DNA of 64,000 nt, from positions 24,868 to 88,867 of the forward strand of contig JAVBJU010000030.1 in NCBI GenBank assembly GCA_031546825.1, written 5' to 3'. The notes under the pieces are model-generated. The model saw only the letters and a list, made by a program, of their open reading frames with translations, was not told the DNA's origin and did not search any database. Position 1 is the stretch's first letter, and each line of letters starts with the position of its first letter. Shown here one piece after another: positions 43,470 to 51,978 of the stretch. Origin of the DNA: Hohaiivirga sp031546825 (GTDB taxonomy: Bacteria > Pseudomonadota > Alphaproteobacteria > Rhizobiales > Beijerinckiaceae). The position numbers were made by a program, and so were the translations under genes.

Positions 43470-43651
43470 TCTAAGCGCAATGGGCTTTGCTCACAAATAG
43501 GCTTTGAACAATAGCCATTTACCACTTTTTCTGAATCGCTTTCCGCATCATCATCGCCTATATATCTCCCTTCCTCCATTGGGCAACTACCGTTACGGCA
43601 TGTCTGATCGACACACCGAAGCGAGCTATTGTCCCTACCGCGCCATATATC

Positions 43652-44404
43652 ATGCCATCCGCCAACCCGATCGTCATTGTCGATAACATCACCAGAACGT
43701 TCCACGACGGCGGTCGCGCCTTCCGCGCGCTCGATGGCGTTTCGATGACAATTTCGCGCGGCGAAGTGCTGTGCATCATCGGCCCGTCCGGTTCCGGCAA
43801 AAGCACCCTGTTGCGCACGCTGAACGGGTTGGAGACTGTCGATTCCGGCTCCATCGTCGTTGATGGCGTTGCACTGACCGACCCGAAAACCGATATGAAC
43901 CGGCTACGCACCGAAGTCGGTATGGTTTTTCAGCATTTCAATCTGTTTCGCCACAAGACAGCGCTCGAAAACATCGTGCTACCGCAAACCGTTGTGCGCG
44001 GACGGCCCGCAGACGAAGCGGAGGCCCAGGCCCGTGCATTGCTGAAACGGGTCGGCATCGGTGAGTTTGCAGACCGTTACCCGAGCCAGCTTTCCGGCGG
44101 GCAGCAACAGCGTGTCGCCATCGCCCGTTCGCTCGCCATGAACCCGAAGATCATGCTGTTCGATGAGGCAACCTCCGCCCTTGACCCGGAAACGGTGGAA
44201 GGCGTGCTCGACCTCATGGGCCAGTTGGCCGAGGGCGGCATGACCATGGCGGTCGTCACCCACGAAATGCGCTTTGCCCGTCAGGTCTGCGACCGTATCC
44301 TGTTCATGGATGAAGGCAAGGTGGTAGAAGAGCGTGCGCCCCAGGACTTTTTCGACAACCCGAAGACCGAACGCGCCAAGCTCTTTCTCGACAAAATACT
44401 GTAG
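43652..44404 (+). CDS. Polar amino acid ABC transporter, ATP-binding protein
   Basis: A 250-residue ATPase of the GlnQ/HisP type. Walker A 'GPSGSGKSTLLRTLNGLE' near residues 40-57, Q-loop 'GMVFQHFNLFRHKTA' near 90, signature 'LSGGQQQRVAIARSLAMN' near 145 and Walker B 'IMLFDEATSALDPETVEGV' near 167 are all intact. It starts a four-gene cluster: ATPase, binding protein and two permeases on the plus strand. No repressor gene adjoins. Confidence 0.93.
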   Translation: MPSANPIVIVDNITRTFHDGGRAFRALDGVSMTISRGEVLCIIGPSGSGKSTLLRTLNGLETVDSGSIVVDGVALTDPKTDMNRLRTEVGMVFQHFNLFRHKTALENIVLPQTVVRGRPADEAEAQARALLKRVGIGEFADRYPSQLSGGQQQRVAIARSLAMNPKIMLFDEATSALDPETVEGVLDLMGQLAEGGMTMAVVTHEMRFARQVCDRILFMDEGKVVEERAPQDFFDNPKTERAKLFLDKIL

Positions 44405-44470
44405 CTTTTCCCGAAGCGGCTCTTCGCTTGCAGCCGCTTCGTTTCACGACCCCGCAAGCCAAGAGGCCCG

Positions 44471-45274
44471 ATGATGACAGCGTTACTCAGGAAACTTTCT
44501 CTTGCTCTGGCCCTTATGGTCGGCTGGATGGGTCTGTCCATCCCCGCCCATGCCGATGAGATGGATGAGATACTCAAACGCGGTGAATTGCGCATTGCCG
44601 TGCAAACGCAAGGCCCACCCGTCAGTTTTGTGGATAAGAACGGCAAGCGTACCGGCCTCGCTATTGATCTCGCCGAGATGATGGCGAAGGACCTCGGCGT
44701 CAAGCTGGTTATCCAGGATTACGACTGGAAGGCGCTGATCCCCGCCCTGCTCGCAGGCAAAGTGGATATGATCGCCGCCGACATGACCCCCACGCCCCAG
44801 CGCGCCGCCCAGCTCCTGTTCTCGCGTCCGATGTTCTATCTCGACAACGTTGCTTTCGCCCGTACCGATTCCCCGCTGAAAAGCTGGAAAGACGTGAACG
44901 CCGAAGGCAAGCTTGTTGGCGCGACCCAGGCCAGTTCCTATAGCGAAGTCGCCAAGAAGTTCACGCCGAAGGCCACTCTCAAGGAATTTTCCGGTGGTAC
45001 GGTCGATGTGGCGCAAGCAGTTTCTTCAGGCCGTGTGGACGCCGGTATCTCCGACCTCGCCAACGTCGCAAATTTCGCCAAGGAACTCGGCAATATCAAG
45101 ATACTCGAAGGCACGCTTTCCCGCGAGCCACTTGCTTTCGCCGTGCATCCCAGCCACAACCATTTGAAGTTCTGGCTTGACAATTATGTCGAACTGATCT
45201 CCTCCAACAAGCGTCTTGATGAGCTGTTGCAGTACTGGTGGGTCTCCTCCGATTGGGAGAAGGACCACAAGTAA
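44471..45274 (+). CDS. Amino acid ABC transporter, periplasmic binding protein
   Basis: A 267-residue family 3 solute-binding protein. The signal peptide ends at 'AHA' (about residue 28) and the mature protein begins 'DEMDEILKRGELRIAVQTQG'. The family landmarks 'GLAIDLAEMMAKDLGVKL' near 63 and 'ALLAGKVDMIAADMTPTPQR' near 97 follow. The exact amino acid bound is not predictable; the cleft residues resemble general polar amino acid binders. A strong hairpin follows and should raise its expression over the permeases. Confidence 0.92.
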   Translation: MMTALLRKLSLALALMVGWMGLSIPAHADEMDEILKRGELRIAVQTQGPPVSFVDKNGKRTGLAIDLAEMMAKDLGVKLVIQDYDWKALIPALLAGKVDMIAADMTPTPQRAAQLLFSRPMFYLDNVAFARTDSPLKSWKDVNAEGKLVGATQASSYSEVAKKFTPKATLKEFSGGTVDVAQAVSSGRVDAGISDLANVANFAKELGNIKILEGTLSREPLAFAVHPSHNHLKFWLDNYVELISSNKRLDELLQYWWVSSDWEKDHK

Positions 45275-45298
45275 GGCAGCGCCTTTTGAAGCGAAAAG

Positions 45299-45322
45299 AG
45301 GGCGGGAAGTTCCCGCCCTTTC
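45299..45322 (+). terminator. Attenuating hairpin after the amino acid binding protein
   Basis: A 9-bp stem AGGGCGGGA / TCCCGCCCT with a 3-nt loop, followed by TTTCC. A partial terminator at this place is common in transporter operons and gives excess binding protein. Confidence 0.75.
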
Positions 45323-45377
45323 CATGAACATAAAACCGAAAGCGAATAACGGCGTCCCTCTTTAAGCAGGACGCGGC

Positions 45378-46082
45378 ATGATCCCGATGGAATGGCTCCT
45401 CGACTACTATAACTATAAAATCGTCGGGCAATATCTCGGCACGCTGACCTTTGGGTTCGGCCAGACACTCTATGCCGCAGGCATCTCTCTGGTGCTGTCG
45501 GTTGGCATCGGGCTGGTGCTGGCCCTGATGCGCCTGTCGAAACGCGGCGTGTTCTGGCGTCCGGTTTCGGCTTATATTGAGTTCATCCGGGCAACACCGC
45601 TTTTGGTGCAGATTTATCTCATCTATTCCGGCCTTCCGGTCTTGTTTCCTTCCACTGCGCGCTGGAGCGAATTGTGGCTGGGCATTCTGGCACTGTCGTT
45701 GCATACCGCCGCCTATATGAGCGAGATCATCCGTGCCGGTATCGTGTCCATTCCCCAGGGGCAGATCGAAGGCGCCAAATCGGTCGGGATGAACTACCGC
45801 CAGCGCCTGCGCCATATCATTCTGCCTCAGGCCTTCACCAATGTGTTGCCGCCATTGCTCGGTCAGACCGCGGTGCTGGTCAAAGACACCGCGCTGCTGT
45901 CGATCATCACCGTCTTCGAGATTATGAGCGCCGGGCTCCTCATCAACAGCGAGCGCGTCAAGCCCAATGAGAGTTTTCTGACCGTCGCCGCGTGTTATCT
46001 GCTGATTTACGCGACCCTGCTCGGCCTCTCACATGTGGTGCGCCAGCGCCTGGCCGGTCCGGCCTGGAATGCGAAGAGGTAA
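45378..46082 (+). CDS. Amino acid ABC transporter permease 1
   Basis: A 234-residue HisM/GlnP-type permease. About five membrane helices are visible, first at residues 20-45. The ATPase-contact EAA motif is 'GQIEGAKSVGMNYRQRLRHI' near 132-151 and is preceded by 'SEIIRAGIVSIP'. It ends three bases before the second permease, with coupled translation likely. Confidence 0.92.
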   Translation: MIPMEWLLDYYNYKIVGQYLGTLTFGFGQTLYAAGISLVLSVGIGLVLALMRLSKRGVFWRPVSAYIEFIRATPLLVQIYLIYSGLPVLFPSTARWSELWLGILALSLHTAAYMSEIIRAGIVSIPQGQIEGAKSVGMNYRQRLRHIILPQAFTNVLPPLLGQTAVLVKDTALLSIITVFEIMSAGLLINSERVKPNESFLTVAACYLLIYATLLGLSHVVRQRLAGPAWNAKR

Positions 46083-46085
46083 GCG

Positions 46086-46793
46086 ATGATGGACAGCATT
46101 CTCCTTACCCTCAACCAGTATTATACCGTCTTCCTGAAGCTCCTGCCCTTCCTCACGCTTGGCTTCGTGCAGACGTTGAAATATTCTTCTGCTTCGATCT
46201 TGATCGGCTCGGCCCTCGGCTTCGTCATCGGCCTTCTGCGTAGCGAACGCCTGCCGGTCATCGACCAAGTGCTCGCGCTCTATATCCATATTTTGCGTGG
46301 CACGCCGTTCCTGGTGCAGCTCTACGTCTTCTATTTCGTGATGCCGAACACCAAGATCGCCTGGTTGCAATGGGACGCTGGCACCGCAGCCATTGTTGCG
46401 CTGTCGATCTACACCTCAAGCTACGTCTCGGAAATCGTCTCAAGCGCCATTGCCACCGTGCCCGAAGGCCAACGCAACGCCGCCATGGCGCTGGGCCTCA
46501 CCCATATGCAGACCCTGCGCCTGATCATTCTGCCCCAGGCTTTGCGCCTGATGATCCCGTCAATGAGCGGCGTTTATGTGATGATCATCAAGAGCACCGC
46601 CGTGCTGTCGGTGGTCGCCATCACCGAGCTGACCCGCCAGGGCCAGAACATGATCCAGTTGACCCCGCGCCATGTGCTGTTCGTCTGGGTGGTCGTAGCC
46701 GCTTTCTACTTCGCCTATTGCTACCCGGTGCTGCGCTTCGCCCGCTGGACCGAACGCAAGCTCGGAACGGTGAAGCCGACGGAACTGGATTAG
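46086..46793 (+). CDS. Amino acid ABC transporter permease 2
   Basis: A 235-residue permease that pairs with the preceding one. Its EAA motif 'GQRNAAMALGLTHMQTLRLI' lies near residue 137, after 'SEIVSSAIATVP'. Five membrane segments are visible. It ends in a 4-nt overlap with the 3' end of the convergent NifU-like gene. No terminator separates them. Confidence 0.92.
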   Translation: MMDSILLTLNQYYTVFLKLLPFLTLGFVQTLKYSSASILIGSALGFVIGLLRSERLPVIDQVLALYIHILRGTPFLVQLYVFYFVMPNTKIAWLQWDAGTAAIVALSIYTSSYVSEIVSSAIATVPEGQRNAAMALGLTHMQTLRLIILPQALRLMIPSMSGVYVMIIKSTAVLSVVAITELTRQGQNMIQLTPRHVLFVWVVVAAFYFAYCYPVLRFARWTERKLGTVKPTELD

Positions 46794-47224
46794 ACCTTCC
46801 GAGCTTCGATCTCATCCAATGCCGCAACAATGGCGTCAAAAGTCAGCAAGGTCGAGGCGTGACGTTCGCGGAACGAGCGCACGGGAATGAAAACCGCAAA
46901 ATCCTGCCAGCGTCCCTGTGGCGGTTCGCCGTTTTCCTTGAGCATCTTATGCATGGTATCGCGCAAGCAGCGTACTTCCGCGCCCGACATGCCAATCACA
47001 TGCCGCGCCATCAATGACGCCGCCGCCTGACCGAGCGCGCAGGCTTTGACCTCATGGGCGAAATCGGTAACCACGCCATCCGCCACGACGAGATCCACAA
47101 TCATCGTAGAGCCGCACAGTTTCGCCGTAACCCGCGCCGAAGCATCGGGCGCAGGCAGACGACCAAGGCGCGGGATATCAGCAGCCAGTTCGAGAATGCG
47201 TTTGTTGTAGATTTCGTCGAGCAT
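46790..47224 (-). CDS. NifU-like iron-sulfur cluster assembly scaffold protein
   Basis: A 144-residue protein of the IscU/NifU N-terminal family. Three cysteines that could hold a cluster are in 'AKLCGSTMIVDLV' near residue 37, 'VKACALGQAAASLMARHVIG' near 61 and 'EVRCLRDTMHKML' near 85. The last is displaced compared with IscU, where the third cysteine lies near the C-terminus, so activity as a housekeeping scaffold is uncertain. Genes of this type often stand beside folE-hisI in Hyphomicrobiales; here a porin gene lies between. Confidence 0.8.
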   Translation of the reverse strand: MLDEIYNKRILELAADIPRLGRLPAPDASARVTAKLCGSTMIVDLVVADGVVTDFAHEVKACALGQAAASLMARHVIGMSGAEVRCLRDTMHKMLKENGEPPQGRWQDFAVFIPVRSFRERHASTLLTFDAIVAALDEIEARKV

Positions 47225-47243
47225 GATTGGGACCAGTAATACT

Positions 47244-47259
47244 TTCTCATAAGAGAAAA
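47244..47259. promoter_or_regulatory. Small operator-like dyad upstream of the porin gene
   Basis: TTTCTC-ATAA-GAGAAA is a perfect 6-bp inverted repeat just upstream of the NifU-like start codon and in the divergent gap to the porin gene. The gap is A/T-rich (47225-47431). The binding factor, if any, is unknown. Confidence 0.35.
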
Positions 47260-47431
47260 TCGCAATGTTTTATTATGTAGCGGCTTTGTGAATCAGTCAG
47301 CTACAATAACCTATTTTAAAAACATAAATTTCCTATGCACTGTTGCGAAAAAAATGACAGACTTCAATCACGCTGAGGCATAGAAAATTCATAGTGCTTT
47401 GAAGCGTTGTATTTTTATGTTGGAGGACCAT

Positions 47432-48477
47432 ATGCGTGTTATTCAATATCTCTCAATCAGTGGTCTTATAGCGATGACAGCAGCAGGGGCTGCCTTTGCA
47501 GGAGACCTGCCTTCAAAGCCCAGCAGGCCAGCCGCGCAGCCTTTCGTTACTCCCTATAACTGGACCGGTTTTTATGCGGGTCTGAATGCCGGAGCGATCT
47601 TCACTCCAAAAAACCTTGATTTCTTCTGGAGCAAACGCCGGAAGCTCTGACAGCGCGTAAAAAGAGCAATACCGGCTTCATCGGCGGTGCTCAGATTGGG
47701 GCTAACTATCAATTCGGCAGCTGGATTGTCGGTGTCGAAGCAGACATCGATTATCTTACTGCTTCCCAGCGTCTTCTGATGGATGGTATCTATCCAGGGG
47801 TGACCGAAATCTTACCGTCCCTCCCGACGATGGCCAGCACTCCCTATACACCACCTGAAGCGGGTAATAGCCCAATTAACCTGAGTTCTGCAAATATCAG
47901 TAATTCCGGGACCATCAGTGGTATTCTGACCATCAATGGCGTAAATTACGGGCGTGGCGTTCTCCATGGAAAAACCTTTTATCCGTCCGACGGGACCGCG
48001 CCCCATGATATCGCAACTGTAAACGGGCCGTCAGATCTAACTGGGCAGACCACAGCTACAACAACTCCATCGACCGCAGCAACACAGCCAGTCTCTGTGT
48101 CTTCCGTCGTGCGGGTGAAGCAGAATTACGTAGGCACCGTACGCGGCCGGTTCGGCTTCGCTTGGGATCGCTTCTGGTTCTATGGCACCGGTGGTCTCGC
48201 TTATGGTGATGTCGATATCAGCGCCTCCAGCACCCTGTCCAATGGCTCTGTATACTACGGTAGCAAATCCAGCACTAAAGTAGGTTGGACTGCAGGTGCC
48301 GGTGTGGAATATGCGCTCACAAATAATATTACAATCCGAGGTGAATATCTCTACTATGACCTCGGAAAATCCAAGGCTTCTGTTTATGACAACGGGACAT
48401 ATATCGGAAGTGCCAAAGCCGATATCAATGGAAGCATTGCGCGCGCAGCCATAAACTACAAATTCAATACCTTCTGA
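47432..48477 (+). pseudogene. Omp25/Omp31-type outer membrane porin, frameshifted
   Basis: The 5' part (47432-47650) encodes a signal peptide ending 'AAFAG' and 'YNWTGFYAGLNAGAIF', the entry into the first barrel strand of Omp25/Omp31 family proteins; it stops at 47650. The remainder continues in the next reading frame: it is open after the stop at 47617-47619 and runs through 'NTGFIGGAQIGANYQFGSW' and 'IVGVEADIDYL' to 'INYKFNTF' at the C-terminus, with aromatic terminal phenylalanine as expected for outer membrane assembly. The shift falls between about 47620 and 47645 and corresponds to loss of one base. It could be a true pseudogene, phase variation or a sequencing error. GGAGGACCAT precedes the ATG. 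A strong terminator follows. Confidence 0.82.
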
Positions 48478-48525
48478 GCATACGGGACTTTCATATCAAG
48501 CTCCGTTTATCATGTTTTGTTGACC

Positions 48526-48574
48526 AATGAAGCGCAGAAAAATGGTATGCCATTTTACTGCGCTTCATTTTTTT
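48526..48574 (+). terminator. Rho-independent terminator after the porin gene
   Basis: ATGAAGCGCAG-AAAAATGG pairs with CCATTTT-ACTGCGCTTCAT around a TATG loop, followed by TTTTTT. Confidence 0.9.
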
Positions 48575-48708
48575 GTAGTTGTGAACCTCTGGATCAGAAG
48601 AAATAAAACCCATACCCCTTTCCCCACCATGCGCTATAGTCGCCCGCAAATCTCCCCGCACCGAGGCCCCGGCCGGTTGTGGTGAAACGACATCACGGAG
48701 CATCTGAC

Positions 48709-49329
48709 ATGAAAGAGCGGCCGGACGTGAAAAGCGTCGTCGCCCCCGGTATCGAGCGCCCGAGCCGCGAGGAAGCGGAAGCGGCGGTTGCCACGCTGAT
48801 CCGCTGGGCGGGTGATGACCCGCAGCGGCAGGGCTTGCGCGAGACACCCCATCGCGTCACCAAAGCGTTTCTAGACCTGTTTGCGGGTAACTTTGCTGAC
48901 CCCGCCGAGACCCTTGATGCCACCTTCCCCAAGGAAGCGGGCTATAATGATATCGTGCTGATCGGCGATATCCGCTTTTATTCCCATTGCGAGCACCATC
49001 TTGTGCCATTCTTCGGCAAGGCCCATGTGGGTTATATTCCCTCAAAGCGCATCGTTGGCCTGTCTCGGGTGGCGAAACTCGTGCAGGCCTTGGCCCGCCG
49101 TCTGCAAACGCAGGAGCGCCTGACTGCCGAGATCGCCCAGACCATGCAGGACACCTTGAGTGCCGAAGGTGTCGCCGTGGTAATGGAAGCGGAGCATCTG
49201 TGCATGTCCATGCGCGGCATTCGCCAGCCGGAATCGCAAACCCTGACCGCTCACTTCACCGGGATATTCAAGGAAGACCCATTGAAGCAATCCCAATTCT
49301 TTTCGCTCGTCCGACGGAGCGCGCCATGA
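48709..49329 (+). CDS. folE: GTP cyclohydrolase I
   Basis: Makes dihydroneopterin triphosphate from GTP, the first step of folate synthesis. The 206-residue product has zinc-site motifs 'YSHCEHHLVPFFGKAHVGYI' near residues 94-113 and 'EAEHLCMSMRGI' near 165. The ATG at 48709 with ACGGAGCATCTGAC is preferred; the GTG at 48679 would extend it. Its stop overlaps the hisI start (ATGA), so the two are coupled. Confidence 0.96.
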   Translation: MKERPDVKSVVAPGIERPSREEAEAAVATLIRWAGDDPQRQGLRETPHRVTKAFLDLFAGNFADPAETLDATFPKEAGYNDIVLIGDIRFYSHCEHHLVPFFGKAHVGYIPSKRIVGLSRVAKLVQALARRLQTQERLTAEIAQTMQDTLSAEGVAVVMEAEHLCMSMRGIRQPESQTLTAHFTGIFKEDPLKQSQFFSLVRRSAP

Positions 49330-49727
49330 GTTTTCTCGAAGCCGTCTCGAAAAAAGACCTCGAACAAGGCACCCTTTTCGCCCCGCGTTTCGACGCCGCC
49401 GGCCTCATCACCTGCATCACGGTGGACGCCCATGGCGGCGCGATACTGATGGTTGCCCATATGAATGCCGAAGCGCTTGAAAAAACGCTACAAACCGGCT
49501 CGGTCTGGTATTGGTCACGTTCGCGCCAGGAACTTTGGCACAAAGGTGAAACCAGCGGGCAAATCCAGACGCTCATCGAGATGCGCGTCGATTGTGATCA
49601 GGACGCCCTGCTGTTGCGCGTCACCGTTGGCGGCGATGGCGGGTGCTGCCATACCGGGCGGCATTCCTGTTTCTATCGCTCGGTTATCCAGGCGGATGGG
49701 CAGGCGACGCTTCGGTTTGAAGAGTAG
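49326..49727 (+). CDS. hisI: Phosphoribosyl-AMP cyclohydrolase
   Basis: Third step of histidine synthesis. The 133-residue protein has the metal-binding cysteines in 'DCDQDALLLRV' (about residue 95) and 'GGDGGCCHTGRHSCFYRS' (about 104-121), as well as 'SGQIQTLIEMRVDCD' and 'VWYWSRSRQELWHKGE'. It is the stand-alone form without the HisE domain. The ATG overlaps the folE stop codon by four bases. No histidine attenuator is seen. Confidence 0.95.
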   Translation: MSFLEAVSKKDLEQGTLFAPRFDAAGLITCITVDAHGGAILMVAHMNAEALEKTLQTGSVWYWSRSRQELWHKGETSGQIQTLIEMRVDCDQDALLLRVTVGGDGGCCHTGRHSCFYRSVIQADGQATLRFEE

Positions 49728-49741
49728 CCCGCCGCGCCTGC

Positions 49742-50200
49742 TCAATTCTCCGTCGGCAGATGCCTTTCCCCGGCTGTGGCGATATAATCGCGCATCTCCT
49801 CGCGTTCGGCCTCAATTTGAGCGATCCGGTATTTGACGATATCGCCAATTGAAATCAGGCCAAGAAGCGAACCGTTTTCCACCACCGGCATGTGGCGGAA
49901 TTTACGATTGGTCATCAGCTCCAGAACCTCAATCAGGGTTGCCTGGCCGGTACAAACCACGACATCCCGGGTCATGTTATCGGCAATCGTTTCAGACAAA
50001 GCCACAGCGCCGCGCTCGGCAATAGCCCGCACAATATCGCGCTCTGAGAGAATGCCCAGGAGCGCGGTCTGCTCGTCGGCGACAACCACTGCACCGATGC
50101 GGTGGTGATGAAGGGCGCTGGCCGCGTCGCTTAATGTCAGACCCGGCCGGATCGAAATAACCTTCGGACCCTTGTTATGCAGTATCTGCTGGACACTCAT
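49742..50200 (-). CDS. CBS-domain protein
   Basis: A 152-residue protein of two CBS domains in tandem, with no fused catalytic domain. The first, 'LLGILSERDIVRAIAERGAV' ending near 77, and the second, 'GSLLGLISIGDIVKYRI' near 125, both hold the nucleotide-binding aspartates. Such proteins bind adenosine nucleotides and regulate partners. The ATG at 50200 has GGGAGGAAGCACG upstream; longer starts lack support. Convergent with hisI. Confidence 0.9.
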   Translation of the reverse strand: MSVQQILHNKGPKVISIRPGLTLSDAASALHHHRIGAVVVADEQTALLGILSERDIVRAIAERGAVALSETIADNMTRDVVVCTGQATLIEVLELMTNRKFRHMPVVENGSLLGLISIGDIVKYRIAQIEAEREEMRDYIATAGERHLPTEN

Positions 50201-50296
50201 CGTGCTTCCTCCCTGCTCGAGAGACATTCTCCCATTCTCGTTCGGACTCTTGCGAATCCGGCTCATTAGAAGAACACAAAACAGGGCAGAAGGGTT

Positions 50297-51088
50297 CTAG
50301 GCATTTGGTAGGCGATCATCGATCAAGGGAAACAACACAAAGCCTGCAAGGAAACCGCCGATGTGAACCTGCCAGGCAATATTGACGTTTTCGCCGGTAA
50401 AAACTTCAGGCAAGGTCGCTGTGGCATAGTTGCTCACAAACCAAAACACCAAAAAAACCAGCGTCGTATGATTGCGCAGCATCCCTTTGAAAGTGAAGCG
50501 CGGCAGCCGCAAATTGCTTTCGATGGCGCCGCCTTTGTCGAAGACATACCAAGGCGATGCCCCGAACAAGCCAGAGACAATGCCCGACGCGCCAATGGTT
50601 GGAATGAGGCTATAGGGTTGCATCAGATAGCAGGTCAGTGCCCCCATCAGCGCCGTGACCACACAGAAGACCAAGAACCGCGCAGCGCCCCAGCGGCGGG
50701 CGAGAGGGGAGCCAAAGGCGACCAGCCAGACTGCATTGAAGAAAAGATGCGTCCATGAGCCGTGCAGCAGCGCATGGGTCACGGCGGTCCATAAACCCGA
50801 TTGCTGATCTCGCAAAATGCGCTCCAGCAGGAAGAGCTGCCACCGGCTGTCCGCAGCGTTGCCATCGGACAAGGCGTTCACCACCTCCGTTGCGCCGTCT
50901 GGCAGGAAAGCCACGCTCCAGCGCGCCGGAATGAGCGCGTAATCATAAAGAACCCGCAGATCCCCGGCATTGGTCAGCACCCACTCCCGCAAGAGATGAA
51001 TGCCGACGAGAACGGCAAGAAAGGCGAGCACGACGCCGGGAATGTTGAAGATCGGCTGGCGCACCGACGGACGCTGGGAAGTCATCAT
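50297..51088 (-). CDS. Rhomboid family intramembrane serine protease
   Basis: A 263-residue membrane protease. The catalytic serine is in 'TIGASGIVSGLFGAS' near residue 154 and the catalytic histidine in 'WQVHIGGFLAGFVLF' near 243, with 'HGSWTHLFFNAVWLVAFG' near 103-120 holding the conserved His/Asn pair. About six membrane segments are visible, beginning near residue 15. Start chosen at 51088 (the following ATG at 51085 is nearly equivalent). Confidence 0.9.
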   Translation of the reverse strand: MMTSQRPSVRQPIFNIPGVVLAFLAVLVGIHLLREWVLTNAGDLRVLYDYALIPARWSVAFLPDGATEVVNALSDGNAADSRWQLFLLERILRDQQSGLWTAVTHALLHGSWTHLFFNAVWLVAFGSPLARRWGAARFLVFCVVTALMGALTCYLMQPYSLIPTIGASGIVSGLFGASPWYVFDKGGAIESNLRLPRFTFKGMLRNHTTLVFLVFWFVSNYATATLPEVFTGENVNIAWQVHIGGFLAGFVLFPLIDDRLPNA

Positions 51089-51191
51089 GGGTAATTCATG
51101 CCACGAAGCGACGCGCCGCCATAGCCACCCCACGCGAAATCCTGTGAGCACCCTGCTGCGCTGAACCCGTTAACGCCGCGAAACCCACTCG

Positions 51192-51207
51192 TTAACCCTT
51201 TCTTAAC
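51192..51207 (+). promoter_or_regulatory. CtrA-type box 1 (TTAA-N7-TTAAC)
   Basis: TTAACCCTTTCTTAAC matches the full CtrA consensus with exact 7-nt spacing. It lies 93 nt upstream of the cysteine peptidase start codon. Confidence 0.7.
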
Positions 51208-51246
51208 TTCCAACTTGAGCCACCTCCTCCAAACTGGCAGTGTGTA

Positions 51247-51262
51247 TTAACGAAATATTAAC
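51247..51262 (+). promoter_or_regulatory. CtrA-type box 2 (TTAA-N7-TTAAC)
   Basis: TTAACGAAATATTAAC is a second perfect consensus match, 38 nt upstream of the start codon. Two boxes in the same short region make chance occurrence unlikely. Confidence 0.72.
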
Positions 51263-51284
51263 CCGGCATTCATGGGCCCCAGCA

Positions 51285-51923
51285 ATGCTCAAATCGGTCA
51301 CCAAAATTGTTAAATCAGCTCTGCTCGGTGCCGCAGTCACCGTGGCCGTGCTGACCGGTGCCCAGGCTCAGACCGTGGCATCCCTGCCCGCGCCGACGGA
51401 AACCATCGCCCCCGATGGCCGTAAGGCCAAGCCTGTCGCCGCCTGGGTCGACTTCTGCCAGCGTGAACCCGCCGAATGCGCCATCAACGCCAATGAGCCC
51501 GCCGTCATCACCATGACGCCGAAAATCTGGAACCAGATTGTTCAGACCAATCGCCAGGTGAACAAAAAAATCCAGCCGATGACCGATCAGGACCATTGGG
51601 GCACCGCCGATCACTGGGACCTCCCCACCGACGGTTATGGTGATTGTGAAGATTACCAGCTTCTGAAGCGTAAAATTCTGAGCGAAAAAGGCCTGTCGCA
51701 CCGCGCCATGCGCATGACGGTCGTGATCGACGAAGAAGGCGAAGGCCATGCGGTGCTGATGATTCGCACCACCCAGGGCGACTACATCCTCGACAACAAG
51801 ACAAACGCCATCCTGTCGTGGAATGAAACGCCCTATACCTATGTCAAACAGGAAGGTAACGAAAACCAACAATGGGTTTCGCTCGGTGGCGTCGCTTCGC
51901 CGACCACCACCGCCAATCGCTAA
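51285..51923 (+). CDS. Bacterial transglutaminase-like cysteine peptidase
   Basis: A 212-residue exported protein of the BTLCP family (LapG-like fold). After a signal peptide ending in 'GAQA' the mature part contains the catalytic cysteine in 'DGYGDCEDYQLLKRKIL' near residue 122-138, histidine in 'GEGHAVLMIRTTQGDYILDN' near 158-177 and aspartate in the same stretch. LapG-type members cleave periplasmic adhesins; others in Hyphomicrobiales are of unknown role. The ATG at 51285 is a compromise; an upstream in-frame ATG at 51240 would overlap a CtrA-type box. Two CtrA boxes suggest cell-cycle or motility control. Confidence 0.85.
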   Translation: MLKSVTKIVKSALLGAAVTVAVLTGAQAQTVASLPAPTETIAPDGRKAKPVAAWVDFCQREPAECAINANEPAVITMTPKIWNQIVQTNRQVNKKIQPMTDQDHWGTADHWDLPTDGYGDCEDYQLLKRKILSEKGLSHRAMRMTVVIDEEGEGHAVLMIRTTQGDYILDNKTNAILSWNETPYTYVKQEGNENQQWVSLGGVASPTTTANR

Positions 51924-51949
51924 TTGTTTCGAGACATAACGCGTAACTT

Positions 51950-51978
51950 GGGCCGCTCTCAAAAGCGGCCCTTTTTTT
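51950..51978 (+). terminator. Rho-independent terminator of the cysteine peptidase gene
   Basis: A perfect 8-bp stem GGGCCGCT / AGCGGCCC with a 6-nt loop and TTTTTTT. It abuts the 3' end of the convergent carbonic anhydrase gene. Confidence 0.92.

Noticed and set aside
48987..49325. Long N-terminal extension of HisI
   Set aside because: The frame is open upstream but overlaps folE in another frame; the ATG at 49326 overlaps the folE stop and gives the correct length.
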